A DNA stretch of 64,000 bases. It comes from Roseomonas acroporae. GTDB taxonomy: Bacteria; Pseudomonadota; Alphaproteobacteria; Acetobacterales; Acetobacteraceae. Where the stretch lies: NCBI RefSeq assembly GCF_023223525.1, contig NZ_JALPRX010000054.1:57158-121157 (forward strand), written 5' to 3'. The notes below the pieces were generated by a model that was given only the letters and a program-made list of their open reading frames with translations, was not told where the DNA came from and searched no databases. Shown here piece after piece: positions 27,863 to 36,345 of this stretch (the first letter of the stretch is position 1; the number at the start of each line of letters is the position of its first letter). The position numbers were made by a program, and so were the translations under genes.

Positions 27863-28162
27863 TGTCCTTCTCCCCTGCCCCGGCGTCGCGGAAGCGCCGC
27901 CTCCTCCCGCCGGGACCGGACCGGCGGCGGGTGGCGGTCCGCCGCGGCGGATCGGCGGCCTCGCCGCGATGTCCGAGCGTGCCGCCGCGGACCGGCCCCG
28001 GGCAACCGGTTTCCGCCGGCCCGGCCGGGCACCCCGAGGGCGGCGCGCCGCCGCCCCGCGCCGCAGGCGGCGGGGCCGGGCGGCGAGGCCCCCGCCATGT
28101 GCCCAGCCATGTGCCCGGCACGGCTTGCCGCCCCCGCCGTGCCGGGGCATAGGCCGCCGGCC
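27863..28162. other. Divergent intergenic region, no gene seen
   Basis: About 300 bp between the FAH-family gene and the WecA-like gene. It contains a 12-bp tandem duplication, GCCATGTGCCC with its next base, at 28094-28117. No promoter hexamers stand out. Confidence 0.4.
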
Positions 28163-29221
28163 ATGACCGCGGCCGCCCTCACCTCGCACCTCGCCTTCGC
28201 CTTCTGCATGGCGCTGCTCTCGGCCGGCGTGGTGCGGCTGATGATCCGCTTTCCCATCCTGGACCACCCGAACGCGCGCTCGGCGCATGCGCGGCCGACG
28301 CCGCGCGGCGGCGGCGTCGGCGTGGTGGCGGCCTTCCTGGCCGGCACGCTGGTGCAGTACGGGCTGGCCGAGAACGCCCGCCTCGCCGACCCGCAATTCG
28401 TCGGCGTGATCCTGGCCGCCTTCGCCATGGCCGGCGTGGCGCTGGTGGACGACGCCAAGAACGTCCGCTTCACCGTCAAGCTCGCCACGCAGTGCGCGGC
28501 GGCGCTGGTGGCGGTCGCGAGCGGCCTCTACCTGCGCCGCGTGGCGCTGCCCTGGGTGGGCGTGGTGGAGCTCGGGCTGCTCGGGCCGCTGCTGACCCTG
28601 TTCTGGATCGTCGCCTGCACCAATGCCGTGAACTTCATGGACGGGCTGGACGGCCTCGTCGGCGGCACGCTGCTGGTGGCCTGCGGCATCCTCAGCATCG
28701 TCGCCGCCACGCAGGGGGGCTGGTACGTCTACGCCGCCTCGCTGCTGCTGGCGGCGGGGCTGGCCGGCTTCCTGCCCTTCAACCTGCCGCCCGCGCGCAT
28801 CTTCATGGGCGACGTGGGCAGCCAGTTCCTGGGCTTCGTCCTCGCCGTGCTGGCCGTCGCCGCCGCGCGCTTCGACATGAACCAGGTGAGCTTCCTGATC
28901 GTGCCGCTGCTGCTGTTCGGGCTGCTGTTCGACGCGGGCTTCACCCTGGTCCGCCGCGCGCTGATGGGCGAGCGCGTCTCGCAGCCGCACCGCACGCACC
29001 TCTACCAGATGGCGCAGCGTTCGGGCATGCCGACCGCCGCCGTGGCCGGGGCGCACTGGCTGTTCGCGCTGTCCAACGGCGGGCTGGCGCTGCTCTTCCC
29101 GCTGCTCGCCCCTTCGGCCAAGCCGCTGGTGGTGCTGCCGGCGCTGCTGGTGCAGCTCGGCTGGCTGGCGCTGGTGCTGGCCCGGATGCGGCGCGCCGGG
29201 CTCAGCTGGCGGGCGCGTTGA
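28163..29221 (+). CDS. WecA/MraY-family polyprenyl-phosphate sugar-1-phosphate transferase
   Basis: A protein of 352 residues with about 10-11 membrane helices. The catalytic motifs are intact: VALVDDAKNVRF (DD pair), ACTNAVNFMDGLDGLVGG, RIFMGDVGSQFLGF and the HRTHLYQ histidine loop. It starts O-antigen, capsule or similar glycan synthesis by loading a sugar-1-phosphate onto undecaprenyl phosphate. It lacks the MraY peptidoglycan context. The neighbouring lipoprotein and GT2 genes support a surface polysaccharide role. Its 3' end overlaps the converging lipoprotein gene by 20 bp. Confidence 0.92.
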   Translation: MTAAALTSHLAFAFCMALLSAGVVRLMIRFPILDHPNARSAHARPTPRGGGVGVVAAFLAGTLVQYGLAENARLADPQFVGVILAAFAMAGVALVDDAKNVRFTVKLATQCAAALVAVASGLYLRRVALPWVGVVELGLLGPLLTLFWIVACTNAVNFMDGLDGLVGGTLLVACGILSIVAATQGGWYVYAASLLLAAGLAGFLPFNLPPARIFMGDVGSQFLGFVLAVLAVAAARFDMNQVSFLIVPLLLFGLLFDAGFTLVRRALMGERVSQPHRTHLYQMAQRSGMPTAAVAGAHWLFALSNGGLALLFPLLAPSAKPLVVLPALLVQLGWLALVLARMRRAGLSWRAR

Positions 29222-29873
29222 GCACGTCGATGCGCAGCGGGCCCGCCCGGGCGCCGACCCACTGCTCGGAGCGGAACACGGCGCCGGTGACGGGATCCGC
29301 CCAGTAGCGGTTGGTGAAGCGGCCGAGGCTGGCCGAACGGCAGCGCTCCTCCACCAGCACGGCCCGCTCCCCGTCCTCCTCCACCCGGGCGGCGGCGAGG
29401 CGGCATTCCACCGTCAGGCCGAAGCGCATCGAGGACGGCTCGCGGTCGGCACCCATCAGGTCCACCTGCCGGCGCAGCGCCGTCTCCCGCCCCACCAGCT
29501 CCAGCGGCGCCTCCAGCGGGTCGGGGCCGTCGAGCCGCGTGCCGGCCAGGATGTCGGACAGGCCCGCCGTCGCCACCACGCGCGGGCCGGCGGTGGCCAC
29601 CACCACCCCGTCCAGCGTGCGCCACAGGCGCTGCTCGCCGTTCTGCTCCAGCAGGGTGGCGACGGCGTCGCGGCTGCCGTAGCCGAGGCGCAGCGCCGGG
29701 CCCTCCGCCGCGGCCGCGGCGTCGTCGGCCCGGATCGTGGTCCGGTCCGCGCCCCCGAACGAGGGGAGCGCGAAGGCCTCGCGCAGCAGGTCGCCGGCCG
29801 GCGTCTCGCCGCAGGCGGCGACGAGAAGGACCCACGGGAAGGCCAGGACGAGAATGGTGACGCGCGCGAGCAT
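29202..29873 (-). CDS. YjbF-like capsule/exopolysaccharide lipoprotein
   Basis: A protein of 223 residues. A signal peptide with lipobox (LVAACGE) predicts an outer-membrane lipoprotein with Cys near residue 20. The mature part (LRLGYGSRDAVATLLEQNGEQRLWRTLDGVVVATAG, in two halves) and the end FTNRYWADPVTGAVFRSEQWVG match the GfcB/YjbF family of group 4 capsule and exopolysaccharide export. The last 20 bp overlap the end of the oppositely transcribed WecA-like gene, so the two transcripts are complementary there. Confidence 0.8.
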   Translation of the reverse strand: MLARVTILVLAFPWVLLVAACGETPAGDLLREAFALPSFGGADRTTIRADDAAAAAEGPALRLGYGSRDAVATLLEQNGEQRLWRTLDGVVVATAGPRVVATAGLSDILAGTRLDGPDPLEAPLELVGRETALRRQVDLMGADREPSSMRFGLTVECRLAAARVEEDGERAVLVEERCRSASLGRFTNRYWADPVTGAVFRSEQWVGARAGPLRIDVLNAPAS

Positions 29874-29991
29874 CGCGCCAGGATGCCCCACCCTCGGGTT
29901 GCGGTCGATTGGTGGGCAGAACGTCCCCCGGCGCGGCCCGGCCGGCGCCGCGCGATGGCGCGGGAGAGGCCCGGCTCGCCCGCGCCCGCCT

Positions 29992-31170
29992 TCAGCGCCA
30001 GGGCGCCGGCCGCTCCAGCACCTCGGTGAGGTCCGGCGCGCGCAGGCGGTAGCGGAAGCCGGCCCAGCGCAGGGTGCGGCCGCACCCGCCCGCGATCGCC
30101 AGCCCCGCATGCAGCGGCACCGCGAGCGGCAGCAGCCAGCGGTCCCGCCGCAGCGACCGCACGGCCAGGGCGGCGGCCTCCCCGGGCAGCACGCGCCGGG
30201 CGATGGCGAGCCGCAGCGAGGCCCGCCCCTGCTGCAGCGCCAGCCCCGCGCCGAGCGCCGCCAGCGGCAGCGACTCGCCCGCCAGCGCCCCCGGCAGCGC
30301 CGCCGCCGCGCCGAGCACGGGCGGCACCAGCGCGGCCATGGCCAGCCACCAGTGGCGCGGCGCGTGGACCCGCAGGATCAGGTACTGCCGGCGGCCATAG
30401 GCGAGCAGCCCGCGCCAGCCGAACCGGGCCGGCCCCGGCAGCAGCACGAAGAGCGGCGCGTGGATGCGGCAGCCGGCGGCGCGGGCGGCGCGGGTGAGCA
30501 TCAGGTCGTCCGAGACGGTGCCGGCCCAGGCGCGCGGCAGGTCCATCCGCTCCAGCGCCGGGCGCGCGAGGGCGGTCGAGCCGCCCCAGCACAGGTTCCA
30601 GCGGTGGAAGCGCGCCAGCGTCGCCACCGAGGCGCCGATCAGCCCGGCGAGGCGCGACGGCAGGGCGTCGTCCGCCGGCAGGGTCCAGAAGTAGCCGCTC
30701 GCCGCCTCCGCCCGGCCGAGCAGCACGGGGCGCAGGAGCTGCGCCAGCCAGTCCGGCGGCGGCGCGGTGTCGGCGTCGGCGAAGACGACGAAGGCGTCGG
30801 CGGGCTCCAGCACCGGCAGCGCGGCGAGCAGGTTGTGGACCTTCTGGCCACGACCCGCGGCCGGTCCGGCGGTGACGCGGCGCACCGGCACGGGCGCCGC
30901 GCGGGTGGCGGCGTCGATCGCGGCGGCGGCGGGGTCGGATTCGGATTCGACGGCGAGGATCAGGCGGTAGGGCACGCCGCGCTGCGCCAGCGCGCCGCGC
31001 AGGAAGGCGTCGAGGCCGGGGCCGGCGCCGCGCACCGGGACGATCAGCGCCACCCGGCCGGCGGCGGGCGCCGGGGCGAGCGGGCGGCGGACGCGCCAGA
31101 GGTAGAGGGCGGTGCCGAGCGTCGCGAGCAGGGAGACGAGCAGCCAGGCGGCGAGGAGGGCCTGCGTCAC
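29992..31170 (-). CDS. Glycosyltransferase family 2, ceramide glucosyltransferase-like
   Basis: About 392 residues from a GTG. An N-terminal membrane helix (LLAAWLLVSLLATLGTALYLW) precedes the GT-A domain with VALIVPVRGAG, the metal-binding VFADADTAPPPDW, LCWGGSTALAR, VSDDLMLTRAA and the late GRRQYLILR. Three or four C-terminal membrane helices follow. This is the layout of ceramide glucosyltransferase and hopanoid-linked HpnI-type enzymes; donor and acceptor are unknown. The start is uncertain: the frame stays open upstream through a dispersed repeat, and no ribosome site precedes the GTG at 31170. Confidence 0.8.
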   Translation of the reverse strand: MTQALLAAWLLVSLLATLGTALYLWRVRRPLAPAPAAGRVALIVPVRGAGPGLDAFLRGALAQRGVPYRLILAVESESDPAAAAIDAATRAAPVPVRRVTAGPAAGRGQKVHNLLAALPVLEPADAFVVFADADTAPPPDWLAQLLRPVLLGRAEAASGYFWTLPADDALPSRLAGLIGASVATLARFHRWNLCWGGSTALARPALERMDLPRAWAGTVSDDLMLTRAARAAGCRIHAPLFVLLPGPARFGWRGLLAYGRRQYLILRVHAPRHWWLAMAALVPPVLGAAAALPGALAGESLPLAALGAGLALQQGRASLRLAIARRVLPGEAAALAVRSLRRDRWLLPLAVPLHAGLAIAGGCGRTLRWAGFRYRLRAPDLTEVLERPAPWR

Positions 31171-31172
31171 GC

Positions 31173-31377
31173 GCGGGGCGGGGGGCTTCGCCCCCTGCGA
31201 CCCCCACCAAGGGGCGCCGCCCCTTGGATCCCCGCCAAGGGGCGAAGCCCCCTTGGATCCCCCTTTCCGGGAGAGACGGCCGGGCTGCTGCAACACCGCG
31301 TGCCAAAACGAGCAGAGGTCCAGGAGGGCCTCGCCCTCCTGGCGGATGGGGTCCGGGGAAGGCGGAGCCTGCCCCAT
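31173..31377 (+). repeat. Dispersed structured repeat, copy A
   Basis: A string of hairpins: GGGGGCTTCGCCCCC, CCAAGGGGCGCCGCCCCTTGG (perfect 9-bp arms plus loop), CCAAGGGGCGAAGCCCCCTTGG, then CCCTTTCCGGGA, AAAACGAGC, and CAGGAGGGCCTCGCCCTCCTG followed by GCGGATGGGG and GGAAGGCGGAGCC. The same succession of blocks in the same order occurs at 44858-45062. Copy A fills the gap between the GT2 and P450 genes, which diverge. Confidence 0.85.
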
Positions 31378-31531
31378 GCATCCCTCCGGGCGGAATGGAT
31401 TTGACAAAGGCGCGGCCCGCTCAGCCTTGCGCCACCCGCTTCCGCCAAAGGCCCCCGCCCTCGTGCCATGCCGGGCGGCAGTGTAGGGTGCCGCCTTCGC
31501 ACACGCCACTGCCGGGGCCGCCTTCCGCCGC
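31378..31531. other. Remainder of the GT2-P450 divergent region
   Basis: About 150 bp with no gene. The P450 promoter should lie here, though no hexamers stand out. The region directly abuts repeat copy A. Confidence 0.35.
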
Positions 31532-32989
31532 ATGCTCGCCGAGCCCGAAGCGCCAGCCTCGATATCCCCCGCCCCGATGCCGGAAGTGCCCGACCGCCCG
31601 CCCTCGGCGCTGCGGGCCGTCTGGCAGGCGCGGCGGGACCTGCTGCCGCTCTTCCCGCGCGCCGCCTACCGGCACGAGGTGATGACCTTCCGCGCGCTGC
31701 GCCGCCGCCTGCTGGTGGTGAACGAGCCGGAGACGGTGCGCGAGGTCTTCGTGCTGCGGCACGACGTCTACGGCCGCAAGAGCCGCTTCATGGAACGGGC
31801 GCTGGCGCCGGTGATCGGCGACAGCCTGTTCATCAACCACGGCCCGGCCTGGGCGGCGCGGCGGGCGGCCATCGCGCCGCTGTTCCATCCCTCGCGGCTG
31901 GGCGATTTCCACGGGCTGTTCGTGCAAGCGGCGGCGGAGCTGGCCGACTCGCTCGCGCGCACAGGCGGCGCGGTGCCGGTGGACATGGCGGCGGCGCTGG
32001 CGCGGGCCACGGCGCGGGTGGTGATGCTGGCGGTGTTCGGGCCGGGCGTGCCCGAGGAAGCGACGGCGGAGCTGGCGGCCGCCTTCACCGACTACCAGGA
32101 CGCGGTGGAGAGCCTGGACCTCGCCTATCTCGCCGGGCTGCCGGGCTGGCTCTCGGGCGGCCAGGGGCGGCGGGCGCGGGGCGCGGCCACGCGCATCCGG
32201 GCGCTGATCGAGCGGCTGGTGGCGGCGGCACGGCCCGGCGACGGCGGGCTGCTGGCGACGATCCGGGAGTCGCTGGCCGGCGCGAAGGCGTCTGATACGG
32301 CCGGCGCGGCGGCGCCTTATACGGCCAGCGCGAAGGCGCCTTATACGGCCGGCGCGGCGGCGCTCGGCGCGGCCGGCGAGGCGGCGGTGCTGGTCAACGA
32401 GATCGGCATGCTGCTGCTGGCCGGCAGCGAGACGGCGGCCAACGCGCTGGGCTGGACGCTGCTGCTGCTCGCGCGCGACCCGGCGGCGCTGCGGGGATGC
32501 CGCGAGGAGATGGCGGCGGTGCTGGGCGAGGGCGCGCCGGGGGCCGAGGCGCTGACGGCGCTGGTCCTCACCCGGGCCGCGATGCAGGAGGCGATGCGCC
32601 TGTATCCGCCGGTGGCGATCCTCTCGCGCCAGGCGGCGCGGGCGGACCGCATCCGGCGCTGGGAGATCGCGCCGGGCGACACGGTGATGGCGATCCCCTG
32701 GCTGCTGCACCGGCACGAGGCACTGTGGGAGCGCCCGCACCACTTCCTGCCGGAACGCTTCCTGCCCGAGGCGGCGAAACGCCACCGGCGCTTCGCCTAC
32801 ATCCCGTTCGGCCTGGGCCCGCGCGTCTGCGCCGGCGCCGCCTTCGGCATGGCGGAGATGACGGTGCTGCTGGCCGTGCTGCTGCGCCGCTTCGACTTCG
32901 CCGTGGCGCCGGGGCATGTGCCGATGCCGCGCCTGCGCCTGACGCTGCGCCCGGCCGGCGGCCTGCCCATGCTGGCGACGCCGCGTTGA
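31532..32989 (+). CDS. Cytochrome P450 with an internal 8-residue repeat
   Basis: A protein of 485 residues. The I-helix oxygen-activation motif LLAGSETAANALGW, the K-helix EAMRLYPP (ExxR), the FLPERFLPE region and the heme loop FGLGPRVCAGAAF with its Cys ligand are all present. It belongs to the group of bacterial P450s resembling CYP4/CYP102-type fatty-acid or alkane oxidases; redox partners are not adjacent. Residues about 249-280 are four copies of an 8-residue unit (such as AGAAAPYT) just before the I-helix, a place where most P450s have a short loop. An ATG at 31577 is an alternative start. A methyltransferase follows at once. Confidence 0.9.
   Translation: MLAEPEAPASISPAPMPEVPDRPPSALRAVWQARRDLLPLFPRAAYRHEVMTFRALRRRLLVVNEPETVREVFVLRHDVYGRKSRFMERALAPVIGDSLFINHGPAWAARRAAIAPLFHPSRLGDFHGLFVQAAAELADSLARTGGAVPVDMAAALARATARVVMLAVFGPGVPEEATAELAAAFTDYQDAVESLDLAYLAGLPGWLSGGQGRRARGAATRIRALIERLVAAARPGDGGLLATIRESLAGAKASDTAGAAAPYTASAKAPYTAGAAALGAAGEAAVLVNEIGMLLLAGSETAANALGWTLLLLARDPAALRGCREEMAAVLGEGAPGAEALTALVLTRAAMQEAMRLYPPVAILSRQAARADRIRRWEIAPGDTVMAIPWLLHRHEALWERPHHFLPERFLPEAAKRHRRFAYIPFGLGPRVCAGAAFGMAEMTVLLAVLLRRFDFAVAPGHVPMPRLRLTLRPAGGLPMLATPR
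32276..32371. repeat. 24-bp tandem repeat inside the P450 gene, four units
   Basis: Units begin at 32276, 32300, 32324 and 32348, built on GCCGGCGCGGCGGCGCCTTA plus TACG. Because 24 is a multiple of three, copy-number change keeps the reading frame and adds or removes eight Ala-rich residues. Confidence 0.9.
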
Positions 32990-33078
32990 GCGGGGCGCCG
33001 GGCGACACGTCGGACGCCGCCGGTGCGGCGGCGATGGCCGGAACGGCCGCAGCGGCCGCAGCGGCCGAGACGGTGGCC

Positions 33079-34017
33079 ATGGACCGGCCGGAGGCGCCGC
33101 CGCCCTGCCCCGTCACCGGTCGGCCGGCGGTGCGGCGCATCCAGACCGTCTCGGCGAAGCTGCTGCGCGGGCTGTGGCGCGCGAGCTTCGGGGTGGAGGC
33201 CGGGCCGTCGCTGGCCGAGGGGCGCTACGGGCTGTGGGAATCCCCCTGCGGCCTCGCCTTCTTCCACCCGATGCGGCCGGGCGACGGCGCCTTCTACGGC
33301 GCCTTCTACGGCAGCCGCGGCTTCGCCGCGCAGCTCGACCGGGAGGCGGCGACGCGCGAGGACTACCGCGCCGGGGCGCGGCAGGTGCGGCCGGGCGACC
33401 GGGTGCTCGACGTGGGCTGCGGCCTCGGCAATTTCGCGGCGCACGTGCCGGGCGCCGACTGGCACGGGCTGGACGCGCACGCGGCGCGCTTCGCCGGCAA
33501 CCCGCGCATCCTGGCCGAGACGCCGGCCGCGCACGCGGCGCGGCTGGGCGCCGTGTACGACGTGGTCTGCGCCTTCCAGGTGATCGAGCACGTGGCCGGG
33601 CCGGCGGCGCTGGTGGCGGACATGCTGCGCTGCCTGCGCCCGGGCGGGCTGCTGCTGCTGGCGGCGCCGGGCTGGCCCTCGCCGGTGACGCGGCTGCCGA
33701 ATTTCGTGCTGAACGCGCCGCCGCACCATCTGAGCTGGTGGAGCGCGCCGGCCTTCGCGGTGCTGTGCGAACGCTTCGGGCTGGAGGTGGTCGAGAACCG
33801 GGCACTGCCGCCCTCGCCGGCCTACGGCCTCGCGCTCTGGATGGCGCGGCTCTCGCCGGTCAAGGCGCGGGAGCGGCATTTCCGGCCGCTCTGGCGCTGG
33901 CATGCGAGCCTGGGCCTGGCCTGGCTCGGCGCGCGGCTGGCCCATGCGCTGCGCGGCCTGCCGCCGGGGGCGGAGCCGGTCGAGGTGTTCCTGGCGGCCC
34001 GCAAGCCGCCGGGCTGA
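33079..34017 (+). CDS. Class I SAM-dependent methyltransferase
   Basis: About 312 residues. After CPVTGRPAVRRIQ and a LLRGLWRASFGVE segment comes WESPCGLAFFHP. The Rossmann SAM motif VLDVGCGLGNFAAHV follows, then DWHGLDAHAA and VVCAFQVIEHVAGPAALVADML, typical of methyltransferases acting on lipid or glycan precursors. The C-terminal half has an aromatic and basic membrane-proximal region. The start is ambiguous: ATGs at 33034 and 33079 and a TTG overlapping the P450 stop are in frame; 33079 has GAGACGG upstream and matches the family start. Probably co-transcribed with the P450. Substrate unknown. Confidence 0.82.
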   Translation: MDRPEAPPPCPVTGRPAVRRIQTVSAKLLRGLWRASFGVEAGPSLAEGRYGLWESPCGLAFFHPMRPGDGAFYGAFYGSRGFAAQLDREAATREDYRAGARQVRPGDRVLDVGCGLGNFAAHVPGADWHGLDAHAARFAGNPRILAETPAAHAARLGAVYDVVCAFQVIEHVAGPAALVADMLRCLRPGGLLLLAAPGWPSPVTRLPNFVLNAPPHHLSWWSAPAFAVLCERFGLEVVENRALPPSPAYGLALWMARLSPVKARERHFRPLWRWHASLGLAWLGARLAHALRGLPPGAEPVEVFLAARKPPG

Positions 34018-34051
34018 CGGCGGCCCGCACGGCCCGCGGCGCCCGCCCGGA

Positions 34052-36079
34052 TCAGGCGTCGAGCACCAGCGTCTGCCCCGCCCGGCCGCGCGAGCAGCAG
34101 ACGGTGATGCGGGAATTCGTCACCTTCTCCGCCTCGTTCAGGAACAGGTCGCGGTGGTCCACCTCGCCGCTCACCACGCGGGTGACGCAGGTGCCGCAGA
34201 CGCCCTGCTCGCAGGAGATCGGGATCTCCACGCCGCGCTCGGCCAGCACCTGGGCGATGCTGCGCTCGGAGGGCACCTCGGCGGTGACGCCGCTGCGCGC
34301 CGCGACCACCGTGAAGGGCTCGCCCTTGCGGTCCACGTCGGCGGTGAAACGCTCGCGGTGCACGCGTGCCGGGTCCCAGCCGAGGCGCGCGGCGGCGTCC
34401 GCCACCGCGTCCTGCAGCCGCGACGGGCCGCAGACATAGACATGCGTGCCGGGCGGTGCCGCGGCCAGCGTCGCCAGCGCGTCGAAGCGGTGCGGGTTCT
34501 CGCCGCTGGCGAGGTGGACGTGCAGGTTGGCGGCGAGCGGCCCGCTCTCCAGCGTCTCCAGGAAGGGCGCGGTGGCGCGGCCGTGGGCGCTGTAGTGCAG
34601 CGCGAACTCGCCGCCCGCGCGGTGCAGGGCGAGCGCCATCGGGATCACCGGCGTGACGCCGATGCCGCCCGCCACCAGCAGGGTGAAGGGGGCTGCCATC
34701 TCCAGCGCGAAGTTGGAGCGCGGCGCGGTGATGCGCACGCGGCGGCCTTCCTTGAACGCGTCGTGGATGGTGGCCGAGCCGCCGCGCGAGGCGGCCTCCA
34801 GCAGCACGGCGATGCGGTAGCGCCGGCGGTCCTCCGGGTCGCCGCAGAGCGAGTACTGGCGCACGATGCCGGTCGCGACGTGGACGTCGATATGGGCGCC
34901 GGGCGCGAAGGGCGGCAGCTCGCCGCCGTCCGGCGCCACGAGGTCGAGCGCCACCACGCGCTCCGCCTCGCGCACCACGCGGTCCACGACGACGGGCATG
35001 GTGCCGGGCGCGCCGGGGCCGCGCAGCATCTCGCCGGGGCGGGTGGGCGGCGGCGCCGGCGGCTCGGGGCGACGGATCTCGTCCTCGCCGTTCTGCCGCA
35101 GCAGGTCGAGCAGCCGGTTGCGCATGATCATGCCCGGCCGGTCGGAGACCATGTGGCTCTCGATCTTGCGGCCGATGTCGATCGTCGCGTCGTAGTCGGT
35201 GCTCTCCAGGATCTCCTTGTCCTCGATGGTGATCTTGAGGTCCCACTCGATCAGCTTGGCGGTGGAGCAGTCCGCCTCGGTGTCGTTGCGGTAGAGGAGC
35301 TGGACGAGCTGGATGGTCCCGTCGTCGATCGGCGTCGCGCAATTGATGATGATATGGCGGATGCCGCTCGGGTACTCCATGTCCATCCGCCGGCAGAAGG
35401 GAAGATACCAGTGGTTCTCCATCTTGCGCACCGTGGTCGGGTTGGTGTCGCCCGTCACCTCGTGCGCCTCGGGCGGGTTGAGGATCTCGACCGAGGAGGC
35501 GGCGTAGAAGCCGTAGTCGGTCTCGACGATCTCGTAGCGCTTCGGCTTGGGCTGCGTCGCGTCGCCGAAGGTGTTCTTGTGCACGAAGGAGAAGTGCGCG
35601 TTGTCGAAGGAGTTCTCCATCATGCGCAGCGGCGCGGTCTTCCAGGTCTCGTAGAACTGGAAGATGCGGCGGAAGCCCGGGTCGCGGTCCTCGGGGATGT
35701 CGAACAGGTCCTCGATCGGCTCCTCGAGCGCGACCCACACGTAGCCGTAGCGGGCCATGCACCAGTAGCTGTCCACGCCGAGGTCGGGCAGCGGCGTGCT
35801 CTCGTCGTATTGCGGGATGCGCACCAGCTTCCCCGTGCCGTCGTACTCCCAGCCATGGTAGCCGCAGACGAGGTTCCCGCCCTGGCACCAGCCCTTGGAC
35901 AGCTTCGCGGTGCGGTGGCAGCAGCGGTCGCGCAGCGCGCGCGGCTCGCCCTGCCCGTCGAGGAACAGCACGATGTCCTCGCCCATCAGCCGGAACGGCT
36001 TCGGACCGCCCTCCAGCTCGTGGACCGGCATGATGGCGTACCAGAACCGGCGGAACAGCCTCTGCTGGGTGGTGAGCAT
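34052..36079 (-). CDS. Rieske oxygenase fused to its own reductase (oxygenase-FNR-ferredoxin)
   Basis: A protein of 675 residues in one unbroken frame with GAGGGAAACAACG before the ATG. Residues 1-345 are a Rieske non-heme oxygenase alpha subunit: [2Fe-2S] ligands Cys53, His55, Cys72, His75 and the mononuclear iron segment Asp159, His162, His167. After a Pro-rich linker (about 345-375), residues 375-590 are an FMN/NADH reductase domain (RQYSLCGDP, LLVAGGIGVTPVIPMALAL, VYVCGPSRLQDAV). Residues 600-675 form a plant-type ferredoxin with Cys623, Cys628, Cys631 and Cys661 or 662. These parts are normally separate proteins, as in vanillate or phthalate systems. The substrate is unknown, probably an aromatic acid. 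It is divergent from a LysR gene. Confidence 0.93.
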   Translation of the reverse strand: MLTTQQRLFRRFWYAIMPVHELEGGPKPFRLMGEDIVLFLDGQGEPRALRDRCCHRTAKLSKGWCQGGNLVCGYHGWEYDGTGKLVRIPQYDESTPLPDLGVDSYWCMARYGYVWVALEEPIEDLFDIPEDRDPGFRRIFQFYETWKTAPLRMMENSFDNAHFSFVHKNTFGDATQPKPKRYEIVETDYGFYAASSVEILNPPEAHEVTGDTNPTTVRKMENHWYLPFCRRMDMEYPSGIRHIIINCATPIDDGTIQLVQLLYRNDTEADCSTAKLIEWDLKITIEDKEILESTDYDATIDIGRKIESHMVSDRPGMIMRNRLLDLLRQNGEDEIRRPEPPAPPPTRPGEMLRGPGAPGTMPVVVDRVVREAERVVALDLVAPDGGELPPFAPGAHIDVHVATGIVRQYSLCGDPEDRRRYRIAVLLEAASRGGSATIHDAFKEGRRVRITAPRSNFALEMAAPFTLLVAGGIGVTPVIPMALALHRAGGEFALHYSAHGRATAPFLETLESGPLAANLHVHLASGENPHRFDALATLAAAPPGTHVYVCGPSRLQDAVADAAARLGWDPARVHRERFTADVDRKGEPFTVVAARSGVTAEVPSERSIAQVLAERGVEIPISCEQGVCGTCVTRVVSGEVDHRDLFLNEAEKVTNSRITVCCSRGRAGQTLVLDA

Positions 36080-36164
36080 CGTTGTTTCCCTCACGAACCG
36101 GATTGCGGGCCGGCGGTGGGCGGTGGGCGAGCAAGCGGCGCGCCAGACCGGCGGCGCGCCGCTC

Positions 36165-36225
36165 CCGGTCGCGCATCCGTGCGGCACCGGCCGACCGGCC
36201 CGGCGCCGCACGGATGCGCGACCGG
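36165..36225. repeat. Perfect 21-bp inverted repeat in the Rieske gene leader
   Basis: The arms at 36165-36185 and 36205-36225 are exact reverse complements over 21 bp, around a 19-nt GC-rich loop. It lies 86-146 nt upstream of the Rieske start codon, so on that transcript it would be a very stable leader hairpin. Spacing is too wide for a simple dimer operator. Confidence 0.9.
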
Positions 36226-36284
36226 ATCGCCCCGCCTTGGCGGCGATCCCTGACGAGGCGGCATAGACAGCCTCCCGGCGCACA

Positions 36285-36290
36285 ATTAAA
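36285..36290 (-). promoter_or_regulatory. Putative -10 element of the Rieske oxygenase gene
   Basis: TTTAAT on the minus strand lies in the only A+T-rich stretch of the divergent region, about 200 nt before the start codon. No good -35 hexamer sits at 17 bp, as is usual for activator-dependent promoters; the LysR box lies where an activator would be needed. Confidence 0.35.
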
Positions 36291-36310
36291 GCATCAAAAA
36301 GCGCCCTTGC

Positions 36311-36329
36311 CGTTGCCTTCAGGGCAACG
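36311..36329. promoter_or_regulatory. LysR-type box between the Rieske and lysR genes
   Basis: CGTTGCC (36311-36317) and GGCAACG (36323-36329) form a perfect 7-bp inverted repeat with a 5-nt centre, and contain T-N11-A, the LysR-box pattern. It is 17-35 bp before the lysR start and about 30 bp upstream of the putative -10 of the divergent gene. This suits activation of the oxygenase and autoregulation. Confidence 0.6.
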
Positions 36330-36345
36330 CACCGGAACCCGCCCG

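Noticed and set aside
31421..32917. 498-codon minus-strand frame over the P450
   Set aside because: His/Arg/Gln-rich shadow with no family motifs, while the P450 frame has all its signature motifs.
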